Positions 5,898 to 12,500 of a stretch of DNA of 16,268 nt are shown one piece after another. This stretch comes from Candidatus Sungbacteria bacterium RIFCSPHIGHO2_01_FULL_50_25 (GTDB lineage Bacteria; Patescibacteriota; Minisyncoccia; Sungbacterales; HO2-52-23). Position 1 is the first letter of the stretch. Each line of letters opens with the position of its first letter. The notes under the pieces were generated by a model. That model had not been told where the DNA came from. It saw only the letters and a program-made list of their open reading frames with translations, and ran no database searches. The stretch is taken from positions 1-16,268 of the forward strand of contig MHQD01000011.1 in assembly GCA_001822215.1 (NCBI GenBank). Reading direction: 5' to 3'. The position numbers were made by a program, and so were the translations under genes.

Positions 5898-6443
5898 ATG
5901 CGTGAATCTCGACTGAAAAAAACCATTCGCTATATCCGGGGAACAACGCTTCTTGAAATCGTCATCTACGCGGCGCTCTTCGGCATTATTGCGGTCATTA
6001 TTTCAAATTTCCTCATCCAGGTAGTAAACACCTATACGATTACTCGCGCGGAGCGCGAGGTGCTCTCAAACGGCAGGCTGCTCCTTGAGACGCTGACAAA
6101 AACAATCGCGGAGGCCCAGGAAATCTATACCCCGACAAGCGCATTCAACAAAGACCTTGGCCAGCTCTCCCTCATGACAAGAACAGGGGTGCCGACCGAG
6201 CACCAGACCGCGTATGTAGATTTTTGGATAGACAACGGACGCATGTGGATGAGAAAAGAGGGCGCGGCTGCGGTTCCGCTCTCCGCGGCGTCGGTACGCG
6301 TATCAAAATTCCGGCTCGAGCGCATAAGCCAGGGGCTCTCGCGCGATGCGGTCAAACTCACGCTCCAAGTCGACTTTACGCAATCGAAATACCAATCGTC
6401 TATTACCCTCAACTCGACAACCGCGCTTCGAGGAAACTACTAA
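5898..6443 (+). CDS. Pilin-like protein, PilW/GspJ-like (181 aa)
   Basis: The frame is open further upstream into pilV, but the ATG at 5898 gives a proper prepilin. A 15-residue basic leader (RESRLKKTIRYIRG) is followed by TTLLEIVIYAALFGIIAVII, with Glu at +5 and a hydrophobic helix to about residue 38. The body continues with a helix (ERE...LLLETLTKTIAEAQEI) and a beta-rich tail, as is typical of PilW/GspJ proteins. Unlike its two neighbours it has no repeat-derived leader and no extra domain. It starts 1 nt after the stop of the PilV-like gene and ends 1 nt before the next ATG, so translation is probably coupled through I-J-K. Confidence 0.82.
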   Translation: MRESRLKKTIRYIRGTTLLEIVIYAALFGIIAVIISNFLIQVVNTYTITRAEREVLSNGRLLLETLTKTIAEAQEIYTPTSAFNKDLGQLSLMTRTGVPTEHQTAYVDFWIDNGRMWMRKEGAAAVPLSAASVRVSKFRLERISQGLSRDAVKLTLQVDFTQSKYQSSITLNSTTALRGNY

Positions 6444-6444
6444 T

Positions 6445-6567
6445 ATGAAATTCCAAATCACAAATCACAAATCACAGACAAACCTAAAATCCAAATATCC
6501 AAATTCTAAACATGTTTGGAATTTGGTTTTTGGTGTTTGGAATTTCCGTTCGCTTCACGCGAACGGC
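6445..6567 (+). repeat. Palindromic repeat encoding the whole leader of the PilX-like protein (copy 2)
   Basis: It starts with ATGAAATTCCAAAT, the same first 14 bases as copy 1, and ends AACGGC at the Gly of the cleavage site. It contains a 28-nt near-palindrome, CCAAATTCTAAACA (6499-6512) with TGTTTGGAATTTGG (6513-6526; 13 of 14 complementary), and the same terminal hairpin, CCGTTCGC (6546-6553) with GCGAACGG (6559-6566). The middle differs from copy 1 in sequence but not in length. Confidence 0.8.
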
Positions 6568-8283
6568 TACGCCGCACTCACCACGCTCATCCTTACGCTC
6601 GCGGTCTCCCTCACGGTGATCGGCGGATTCACTTTTTTCTCCCTCAAAGAAGTGACGGTAACGCGCGCATATACGCGATCCCTCGAGGCGCGCACGATCG
6701 CGGAAAGCGGAATTGAAGACGGGGTCTACCGCGTGATAACGGGAAAACAGCTTCTTGCATCAGAAACGCTCAACGTCGGAAGCGGCTCAACGACCATCAC
6801 TCTCACAATCAGCGGGAACAATCGGACCATCCGTTCGGAAGGAGTCAGAGCGGCAAACGAGCACCACCTTGAAACGCATATCGCGATCACCACAGCACAG
6901 GTAAACTTTTTCTATGGCATACAGGTTTCAGACGGCGGGCTTGAAATGTCGAATAACGCCGTGGTAAACGGAAACGTATTCTCAAACGGAAACATCATCG
7001 GGGCAAGCGGCGCCACAATCACGGGAGACGCCATTGTCGCAGGCGGCATTCCCGTGAATCCGGAAGTCCAATGGACGACGCACGACGCCAACCACGCATT
7101 TGCTACATCAAACGGAAACCGGGATATCGCCCAATCATTCATCGCGACCACGACCGGCGCACTTTCAAAAATATCGGTCTATCTCGGCAAAACAGGAAAC
7201 CCATCTTCAAATATCACCCTCCATATCGTAGCAGATGATTCGGGCGAACCGGATACAAGCGGCATTGCAAATACGACGATAACGCCGTCACAAGTCGGAG
7301 GAAGCCCGTCATGGATCGATGCAAGCTTTGCGTCGCCCCCCACGCTCACAAACGGAACAAAATATTGGATCGTGCTCGATGCGTCTACTGATTCGAGCTC
7401 CAACTACTGGAATTGGCGCAAAGACACGACCGACGCCTACGCGTCAAACACCGGAAAATACACTTCGAACTGGTCAACGGGAAATCCAACGTGGACAAAC
7501 ACAGGCGGGGATCACGCATTCCGCGTCTGGATCGGCGGAACCACAAATAAGATAGACGGAATGGTGATTGGCGACGCATCAACAGGCACGGGGCGCGCAA
7601 ACCTTTTCGTAAACACGAAAGTCCACGGCTCTGACTGCCCGAATGCCTACTGCATCGTGGAAAATCCGTCGCGGCTCGAACTTCCGATATCCGAAGGCGT
7701 TATCCAGGACTGGCGCGACGCCGCCGCAGACGGAGGCACATGCGCTCTCCCGACGTGCGACGCCGCGGGAAACTATAAACTCACCGGAGGCGCGTCGGGG
7801 TCGCTCGGCCCGATAAAAATCAACGGGAACCTCGAACTCGATAACGGCGCAACGCTCACCGTCACGGGGACAATACACGTGGTCGGCGAAATCAAGCTCT
7901 CGAATCTCTGCACGGTGAAATTGAGCCCGGGCTACGGCGTGCTCTCCGGAGCCATCATCACCGATTCAAAAGTCACCATCTCGAATAACTGCGCATTCCA
8001 GGGATCGGGACAGGCCGGAAGCTATATGCTCCTTTTAAGCGCAAAAAATGCGCCCACGGAAACGGTGATTGATATTTCGAATAACTCCCTTGGCGTCATC
8101 TATTACGCGGCAAACGGAAAAATGAAATTTTCGAATAACGCTCAGGCAAAAGAAGCGACCGGATACGGGATAGAGCTCGACAACAATGCGGTTATCACAT
8201 ATGAATCAGGGCTCTCATCGGTTAATTTCTCGCAAGGCCCCGGAGCCGGCTACGACATCACCTACTGGCGGGAAGTCGAATAG
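6445..8283 (+). CDS. Large pilin-like tip protein, PilX/GspK-like, with extra beta domains (612 aa)
   Basis: A 41-residue repeat-encoded leader ends HANG; cleavage after G41 gives YAALTTLILTLAVSLTVIGG. Position +5 is Thr, not Glu. In type II secretion GspK is the pseudopilin known to lack Glu5 and to cap the tip, which fits this gene's fourth place. A helix with AESGIEDGVYR (86-96) follows, typical of PilX/GspK proteins. Residues 160-205 and 368-595 hold short repeated Asn/Gly-rich strands (MSNNAVVNGNVFSNGN, ISNNCAFQG, ISNNSLG, FSNNAQ), suggesting a beta-helix. Between them, at about 212-366, lies a beta-sandwich-like domain similar to that of the PilV-like protein (QSFIATTTGALSKISVYLGK). Six cysteines (398, 403, 433, 438, 489, 516) may form disulphides. 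Confidence 0.82.
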   Translation: MKFQITNHKSQTNLKSKYPNSKHVWNLVFGVWNFRSLHANGYAALTTLILTLAVSLTVIGGFTFFSLKEVTVTRAYTRSLEARTIAESGIEDGVYRVITGKQLLASETLNVGSGSTTITLTISGNNRTIRSEGVRAANEHHLETHIAITTAQVNFFYGIQVSDGGLEMSNNAVVNGNVFSNGNIIGASGATITGDAIVAGGIPVNPEVQWTTHDANHAFATSNGNRDIAQSFIATTTGALSKISVYLGKTGNPSSNITLHIVADDSGEPDTSGIANTTITPSQVGGSPSWIDASFASPPTLTNGTKYWIVLDASTDSSSNYWNWRKDTTDAYASNTGKYTSNWSTGNPTWTNTGGDHAFRVWIGGTTNKIDGMVIGDASTGTGRANLFVNTKVHGSDCPNAYCIVENPSRLELPISEGVIQDWRDAAADGGTCALPTCDAAGNYKLTGGASGSLGPIKINGNLELDNGATLTVTGTIHVVGEIKLSNLCTVKLSPGYGVLSGAIITDSKVTISNNCAFQGSGQAGSYMLLLSAKNAPTETVIDISNNSLGVIYYAANGKMKFSNNAQAKEATGYGIELDNNAVITYESGLSSVNFSQGPGAGYDITYWREVE

Positions 8284-8343
8284 TATCCCGTAATCACCCA
8301 TCGCGCACACCCTCCCATTCTCTTCTGAAAACCGTATATCATA

Positions 8344-8349
8344 TATAAT
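8344..8349 (+). promoter_or_regulatory. -10 element of pilM
   Basis: A perfect TATAAT lies exactly 6 nt before the pilM ATG, in an AT-rich stretch (TATATCATATATAAT). No convincing -35 was found. The spacing predicts a leaderless transcript, although GAAG just before the ATG could be a very weak ribosome-binding site. The 72-nt gap after the PilX-like gene supports a separate pilM promoter. Confidence 0.5.
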
Positions 8350-8355
8350 GAAGAA

Positions 8356-9444
8356 ATGAGAAACTTCGTTGTCCATAAAATTGCAAACCTCTTGCGGCTT
8401 CCCGTGATCGGCCTTGATATTTCTGATCGGACGTTCAAATACCTGAAACTGACGTTTGACGGACATACGAAATTCGATGCATTCGGCGAATCCGATATTC
8501 CGAACGGCATCATCGAAGAAGGCGAAATAAAAAATGAGTCCGCGCTCGTCGAAATATTCAAGGCGTGGAAAAAAGAGCACGCCTGGATGCTTCGTTCGGG
8601 GGTTATCGTTGCTTCGCTCCCCGAAGAAAAAAGCTTTTTGCGGCTCATCCAGCTTCCGAAGGTGAAAGACGAGGAAATCGCAAACGCAATCCGATGGGAA
8701 ATAGAAGCGCATATCCCGCTCCCCCCGGACAACCTTGCCTACGATTATGAAGTCGTAAAACCGCTCGAAGGAACGCCGGCTCATACCGACGTTGTGATAA
8801 CCGCATTCCCGAAATCGATCGTCTCTTCTTATACATCGGTTATGAAGCAGTCGGGCCTTGCGCTTGCCGCGCTCGAGCTTGAATCGCAGGCGATTGCCCG
8901 CGCGGTCATTGATACCAATGCGTCCCAAAACGCAAAAATAATCATCGACATAGGGAAAACGCGAACGAGCTTTATGACGTTTGCGGGAAGCGCTATCATA
9001 TTTACCGCAACGATCCAGCTCGGCGGGAACACATTTGAAGAAAATATTTCGCGGGCGCTCGAGATTGACCGCGTAAAAGCAAAAGAAATAAAAGAGAAAA
9101 TGGGGCTCAATCGCAGCGCGAATAGAGACGTCTTTACCGCGCTTACTCCGGCGCTTTCGGTGCTTGTCGACGAACTGAAACGGGTCATCGCATACCACGA
9201 GGAGCACGCCGAGCACCTCCATGGAGTCCATCAAGTAATCGATGAAATTCTTTTGGTCGGCGGAGACGCAAACCTTTTTGGAATCGACACCTTTGTCGCG
9301 AGCGCGCTCAAAACGCCGGTAAGGCATGCGGACCCCTTTATAAACATCAGGAAAGATTTTGCGGCCTCCTTCCCTCCGATGCCAAAAACAGAGCTTCTTG
9401 CGTTTGCGACAACTATCGGTCTTGCGCTTCGAATCATTGAATAA
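8356..9444 (+). CDS. pilM: Type IV pilus assembly protein PilM (actin-like ATPase)
   Basis: This 362-aa cytoplasmic protein is predicted to bind the N-terminal tail of PilN and link the assembly platform to the cytoplasm. The actin/FtsA-like nucleotide fold is recognisable: phosphate 1 motif VIGLDISDRTFK (17-28), phosphate 2 motif IIIDIGKTRTSF (195-206) and adenosine motif LLVGGDANLFG (299-309). The family segment RLIQLPKVKDEEIANAIRWE (96-115) is followed by a proline-rich IPLPP. It probably has its own promoter. In most genomes pilN follows at once; here an inverted-repeat element intervenes. Confidence 0.93.
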   Translation: MRNFVVHKIANLLRLPVIGLDISDRTFKYLKLTFDGHTKFDAFGESDIPNGIIEEGEIKNESALVEIFKAWKKEHAWMLRSGVIVASLPEEKSFLRLIQLPKVKDEEIANAIRWEIEAHIPLPPDNLAYDYEVVKPLEGTPAHTDVVITAFPKSIVSSYTSVMKQSGLALAALELESQAIARAVIDTNASQNAKIIIDIGKTRTSFMTFAGSAIIFTATIQLGGNTFEENISRALEIDRVKAKEIKEKMGLNRSANRDVFTALTPALSVLVDELKRVIAYHEEHAEHLHGVHQVIDEILLVGGDANLFGIDTFVASALKTPVRHADPFINIRKDFAASFPPMPKTELLAFATTIGLALRIIE

Positions 9445-9446
9445 CT

Positions 9447-9608
9447 ATGCCCGGTAGTAACACTTCGGCATAGCTCAGTGCAAGCACTTCGACTTTCATG
9501 AGCAACTGTGTCACTACGAGGCGAGAAAGAATAATCGTGATATATTTGAAATAATAACCATAGATACTTCGCCGTCGGAGACGGCGGCCGAAGTCTACTA
9601 CCGGGTAT
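9447..9608. mobile_element. MITE-like element with terminal inverted repeats between pilM and pilN
   Basis: The left end ATGCCCGGTAGTA (9447-9459) and the right end TACTACCGGGTAT (9596-9608) are inverted copies (12 of 13). The match resumes one indel further in with ACTTCGGC (9462-9469) and GCCGAAGT (9587-9594), giving imperfect ends of about 22 nt. The interior has no ORF. It holds one copy of the TTCGGCnnAGCTCAG core (9464-9478) and a hairpin CGCCGTC/GACGGCG (about 9570-9586). The right end overlaps the pilN ATG. No obvious target-site duplication is seen, so movement is inferred, not shown. Confidence 0.6.
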
Positions 9609-10164
9609 GCTTACCACAAACCTCCTCCCCGAAAACGATAAAAAAACAATCACCCTCGTGAAAACGGCGCGGCTTATGCGCGTCGCTGCATTCGCAACAA
9701 CTTCTCTTCTCATCGCAAACGCCGTGTTTCTTCTTCCGACATTCTTGCCGCTTTTGTTTGAACGCCGTGAACTCAAGCGCGAACTCTCAACAGGAAAAGA
9801 GGCACGAGAAAAATTCCAGACAAACACACGATTCCAAGAAATGAAAAAACTTTCAGCCGCCGTAAAAGAGACCAGAAGCCATATATCGCGCCCGCAATAC
9901 ACGTCTCGGATTCTCGATGCGATTGTCGAACACGGAGTTGCGGGCATCGCCGTCGAGACCATCACAGTAACAGAAACAGGCGCAATCTCAATAACCGGCA
10001 GAGCCGCAACCAGAAAAGCACTCATTGATTTTGAAGAAAAGTTCAAGGCATCCGAGTATATGGAAAACATCTCATCTCCCCTTTCAAATATCATCCGCGA
10101 ATCGAACATCTCCTTTACCATGCAGGGAAATTTGAAACCGGCAATATTGGAAAAAGCAAAATAA
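9607..10164 (+). CDS. pilN: Type IV pilus assembly protein PilN
   Basis: The N-terminus MLTTNLLPENDKK is the conserved cytoplasmic tail (NLLP) that PilM grips in characterised systems. One membrane segment covers about residues 24-50. A periplasm-side helical region and a ferredoxin-like domain would follow (residues 55-185, including VAGIAVETITVTETGAISIT). The 185-aa length is normal. The start codon lies in the right end of the inverted-repeat element, and there is no Shine-Dalgarno sequence. It is followed 4 nt later by pilO. Confidence 0.9.
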   Translation: MLTTNLLPENDKKTITLVKTARLMRVAAFATTSLLIANAVFLLPTFLPLLFERRELKRELSTGKEAREKFQTNTRFQEMKKLSAAVKETRSHISRPQYTSRILDAIVEHGVAGIAVETITVTETGAISITGRAATRKALIDFEEKFKASEYMENISSPLSNIIRESNISFTMQGNLKPAILEKAK

Positions 10165-10168
10165 TACC

Positions 10169-10705
10169 ATGAAAGACGCGCAAAAACAGAAATCAATCAT
10201 TGCCATTGCATTTTTTGGTGCGATCCTGCTCACCCTTGCGGGCGGGACATGGTATCTCTATAAAACGATGAATGGCATAAACTCGGAGATACAAACGATC
10301 AAGAGCGAAATCGCTTCCATTGAATCTGAAAATAACGTAATCAGAGACTTCCAGCAGCTCCTCACAAAACGCGAACCGGATATCAGCCGCATACGAGCGC
10401 TTTTTATCGAGGCAGACCGCCCGCTTCGCTTTATCGAAGCGATCGAGTCGCTCGGCCGCACGACAAAAAATAGCATCACGCTCGACGCACAAAATCCCAA
10501 GCCGGATTCACAATATTTTATATTCCGCGTCACGGCCGAAGGGAAAAAACAGAATGTGTTCCAATTTCTCACGCTTCTCGAACACGCGCCATACGAAATT
10601 ACCGTGCGTTCTTATACACTCACTGCGGTATCAGAAATTGACCCTGCAGATCCGGAATCACAGCGCATGCGTCTTGCGCTTGCGCTCGAAGTAAAAACAA
10701 AATAA
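10169..10705 (+). CDS. pilO: Type IV pilus assembly protein PilO-like
   Basis: A 178-aa single-pass membrane protein: a short cytoplasmic N-terminus, a membrane segment at about residues 11-31 (AIAFFGAILLTLAGGTWYLY), a coiled coil at about 32-66 (INSEIQTIKSEIASIESENN) and a C-terminal alpha/beta domain (about 85-178) ending in ALALEVKTK. This is the PilO layout and position, directly after pilN, with which it would form a dimer in the membrane. PilO sequences diverge strongly, so the name rests on architecture and context more than on motifs. Confidence 0.82.
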   Translation: MKDAQKQKSIIAIAFFGAILLTLAGGTWYLYKTMNGINSEIQTIKSEIASIESENNVIRDFQQLLTKREPDISRIRALFIEADRPLRFIEAIESLGRTTKNSITLDAQNPKPDSQYFIFRVTAEGKKQNVFQFLTLLEHAPYEITVRSYTLTAVSEIDPADPESQRMRLALALEVKTK

Positions 10706-10709
10706 CCAT

Positions 10710-10997
10710 ATGAAATTTTTTGATATAAAACGTCTGGCTGGTGGAAAAGGAGGATTTCTCCCCGCATTTTCGCGTGAGCAATATATCATGGGAGGATGCG
10801 TTCTCTATTTTCTTATTGCGCTCACTCTCCTCGGGTACGACGCCGCTATTTTTTACCAAGACGTACTGAACCGCGCCGCAGGGGCGCCGCCATTCTCTTC
10901 ACAATCGCAATTTTCCGAGCGCGATATCGACGAGATCATCACGCTTCTCGACGAACGCGAAAAGAAATTCAACGAGATATTGTTGAAAAACCAATAA
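10710..10997 (+). CDS. Small single-pass membrane protein after pilO (95 aa), unknown
   Basis: I do not recognise this protein. An N-terminal basic stretch (FFDIKRLAGGKGG) precedes one membrane segment at about residues 26-50 (IMGGCVLYFLIALTLLGYDA). A short polar tail ends in a charged helix (DIDEIITLLDEREKKFNEIL). It starts 4 nt after pilO and is the last gene of the pilus cluster, in the place where pilP stands in diderm bacteria. It has no lipoprotein signal and no PilP domain, so it is probably not PilP. A role with the PilMNO complex is an inference from position. Its stop codon lies in the left arm of the terminator hairpin. Confidence 0.7.
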   Translation: MKFFDIKRLAGGKGGFLPAFSREQYIMGGCVLYFLIALTLLGYDAAIFYQDVLNRAAGAPPFSSQSQFSERDIDEIITLLDEREKKFNEILLKNQ

Positions 10998-11031
10998 CAA
11001 AACAGGCATAGAATGCCTGTTTTGTTATTGG
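10991..11031. terminator. Bidirectional terminator shared by the pilus genes and hisS-tRNA-Arg
   Basis: A perfect 19-bp inverted repeat: CCAATAACAAAACAGGCAT (10991-11009), a 3-nt loop AGA, then its exact complement (11013-11031). The inner CAGGCAT/ATGCCTG stem is followed by TTTTGTT on both strands, so it can end transcription from both sides. The stop codon of the 95-aa gene is inside it, and the tRNA-Arg 3' end is 1 nt away. Confidence 0.9.
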
Positions 11032-11032
11032 A

Positions 11033-11104
11033 TCCCCCCGGAAGGAATCGAACCCTCATCAACGCCTTAGAAGAGCGCTGCTCTATCCATTGAGCTACGG
11101 GGAG
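11033..11104 (-). tRNA. tRNA-Arg, anticodon UCU
   Basis: The acceptor strands are CTCCCCG (11104-11098) and CGGGGGG (11040-11034), with one T-G wobble. The D-stem is GCTC/GAGC. The anticodon loop CTTCTAA gives UCU, decoding AGA and AGG. The T-arm is GAGGG-TTCGATT-CCTTC and the discriminator A (11033). CCA is not encoded. The 5' end is 3 nt after the hisS stop codon, so the two are almost certainly on one transcript. Confidence 0.94.
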
Positions 11105-11107
11105 GAA

Positions 11108-12433
11108 TTAATTTCCCTTTAATATTTTTATGAGCTCGTCCCTACGCACTTCTCTTTGCTCGCGCGTAACGAGATTTTTGAGCGCGAACACTCCTTTTGC
11201 TTTCTCGACGTCGCCGTACATAATAACATATCCGATCTCCATTTTCACCGCGTATGACAGCTGGGCCTGAAACGCCCTATCATCGCCGAGATAAAACGAG
11301 GCATTCACATTCGCCGCGCGAAGATCGCGCAAAAGTTCTATATACTCATCTTTCAATTTCGGCGACAAATTCAAGAGAAGCGCGCGGACCGTTGTTCGCT
11401 TTTTTTTGAGAACGCCAAGTTTTTCGAGCGCGGCGTACAAACGATCAACTCCCAAAGACGCGCCGACAGCGGGAATTGGCTGACCGGTAAACTGCAAAAC
11501 AAGATTGTCGTAGCGCCCGCCCGCAAGAATGCTTCCTATTTCCAAAACCTCCGGAAACACAACTTCAAATACAAACCCAGTATAATACCCGAGTCCGCGG
11601 ACGACTGAATAATCAATCTCCATTTTTGATTCTTCAACTCCGAGACCGCGCGCAGTCGAAAAAATCGTTTCAAGATCGGAAAGCCCCTCTTTTACTGACT
11701 TTCCATCTGCCGCGACTTGAGGGTTTTTTATAAACTCAATAATTTTCTCTGAAATTTTTTCCCCAAATTCTTTTTCAAGTTCTTTTTTCACTCCCGAATC
11801 CCCGCTTTTATCCTTCTTATCGATAATGCGGAGCGCGCCAAAAAGTTTTTTCTCCAGGAATCCCGCATAGGCAGGAAGCCCATTTAAAATCTTTCGCGAA
11901 TTCATTTTAATCCGGAAATTGGAGAGTCCAAGATTTTTCAGCACATTGTAAAATACCGCAATAATTTCCGCATCCGCTTCAACGCGAGACGCGCCAACAA
12001 TATCAACGTCAGCTTGCATGAATTCGCGATACCTGCCGGCTTGAGGCGATTCTCCACGCCATACAGACCCGATTTGATAGCGCTTGAAGGGCTTCGGAAT
12101 CTCGGGATTTGCCGATATAAACCGCGCAAGAGGCACGGTCAAATCGAATCGAAGCGATGAATCGGCTTTCTTGTCCTGAGCTTTGCCGAAGGATTCGCGC
12201 GAGCCCCGCACAGTAAATATAATCTTTCCTGATTCCTTCTCTCCGCCGGTCAAAACCTCGGTCCGCTCAACCGCAGGAGTTTCCAAAGGATCAAATCCAA
12301 AATCCTCGAATGTTTTTCGAATTGTCTGGATCATTTTTGAGCGCTGGATCGCATCCGCAGGCGCATAATCCCGAAACCCGCCCGGAAGTTCCGGCTTCAC
12401 GCGCTTTTCTTTTTTTCCTTTTATTTGTGCCAT
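11108..12433 (-). CDS. hisS: Histidyl-tRNA synthetase
   Basis: It charges tRNA-His with histidine. Class II motifs are visible: motif 1 around FDPLETPAVERTEVL (47-61), motif 2 with RYQIGSVWRGESPQAGRYRE (118-137), the HisRS-specific RGLGYYTGFVFE (279-290), GGRYDNL (305-311), and motif 3 VGASLGVDRLYAAL (323-336). The anticodon-binding domain follows (about 345-441). The 441-aa length is normal. Residues 81-88 (SFGKAQDK) are an extra loop encoded by a repeat. The promoter, TTGAGA - 17 nt - TATTGT, ends 7 nt before the ATG. The gene is divergent from tRNA-His, its substrate, and tRNA-Arg(UCU) follows it 3 nt after the stop. Confidence 0.96.
   Translation of the reverse strand: MAQIKGKKEKRVKPELPGGFRDYAPADAIQRSKMIQTIRKTFEDFGFDPLETPAVERTEVLTGGEKESGKIIFTVRGSRESFGKAQDKKADSSLRFDLTVPLARFISANPEIPKPFKRYQIGSVWRGESPQAGRYREFMQADVDIVGASRVEADAEIIAVFYNVLKNLGLSNFRIKMNSRKILNGLPAYAGFLEKKLFGALRIIDKKDKSGDSGVKKELEKEFGEKISEKIIEFIKNPQVAADGKSVKEGLSDLETIFSTARGLGVEESKMEIDYSVVRGLGYYTGFVFEVVFPEVLEIGSILAGGRYDNLVLQFTGQPIPAVGASLGVDRLYAALEKLGVLKKKRTTVRALLLNLSPKLKDEYIELLRDLRAANVNASFYLGDDRAFQAQLSYAVKMEIGYVIMYGDVEKAKGVFALKNLVTREQREVRRDELIKILKGN
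12170..12193 (-). repeat. REP-like repeat inserted in frame in hisS
   Basis: On the minus strand it reads TCCTTCGGCAAAGCTCAGGA followed by CAAG, encoding SFGKAQDK at residues 81-88, between a beta strand (IIFTVRG) and the motif 2 strand (SSLRFDLTVPLARF). The 15-nt core TTCGGCnnAGCTCAG matches the intergenic copies at 2371-2385 and 9464-9478. From memory, closely similar sequences are dispersed in many bacterial genomes. Confidence 0.75.
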
Positions 12434-12440
12434 GATGGAA

Positions 12441-12469
12441 ACAATACCATAAAACTGCGATTATCTCAA
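12441..12469 (-). promoter_or_regulatory. Promoter of hisS-tRNA-Arg
   Basis: On the minus strand the -35 TTGAGA (12469-12464) is followed by a 17-nt spacer ending in TGG and by the -10 TATTGT (12446-12441). Only 7 nt (TTCCATC) separate it from the hisS ATG, with no Shine-Dalgarno, so a leaderless mRNA is expected. It shares the 108-nt intergenic space with the tRNA-His promoter. Confidence 0.7.
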
Positions 12470-12500
12470 GGTTTCAGAAGAAAAAAGTGAAAAATTATGG

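Noticed and set aside
4784..6567. Direct-repeat array or CRISPR formed by the AAATTCCAAA-like units
   Set aside because: The units are inverted repeats with irregular spacing inside coding frames, with no uniform repeat-spacer pattern and no cas genes.
8284..8355. Terminator between the PilX-like gene and pilM
   Set aside because: No stem with a U-tract is visible in this gap, so read-through from the pilin genes into pilM remains possible.
8215..9327. 370-aa open frame on the minus strand opposite pilM
   Set aside because: The plus strand carries all PilM motifs. The antisense frame is rich in Arg, Phe, Cys and Asp with no recognisable domain, as expected for the shadow of a coding frame.
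9231..10196. 321-aa open frame on the minus strand opposite pilM end, the element and pilN
   Set aside because: It crosses three unrelated features, has low-complexity Ser/Arg composition and no start signal. pilN on the plus strand has the conserved NLLP start.
12170..12193. Frameshift or sequencing error in hisS at the repeat
   Set aside because: The insertion is 24 nt, keeps the frame, and the strands on both sides align with HisRS.
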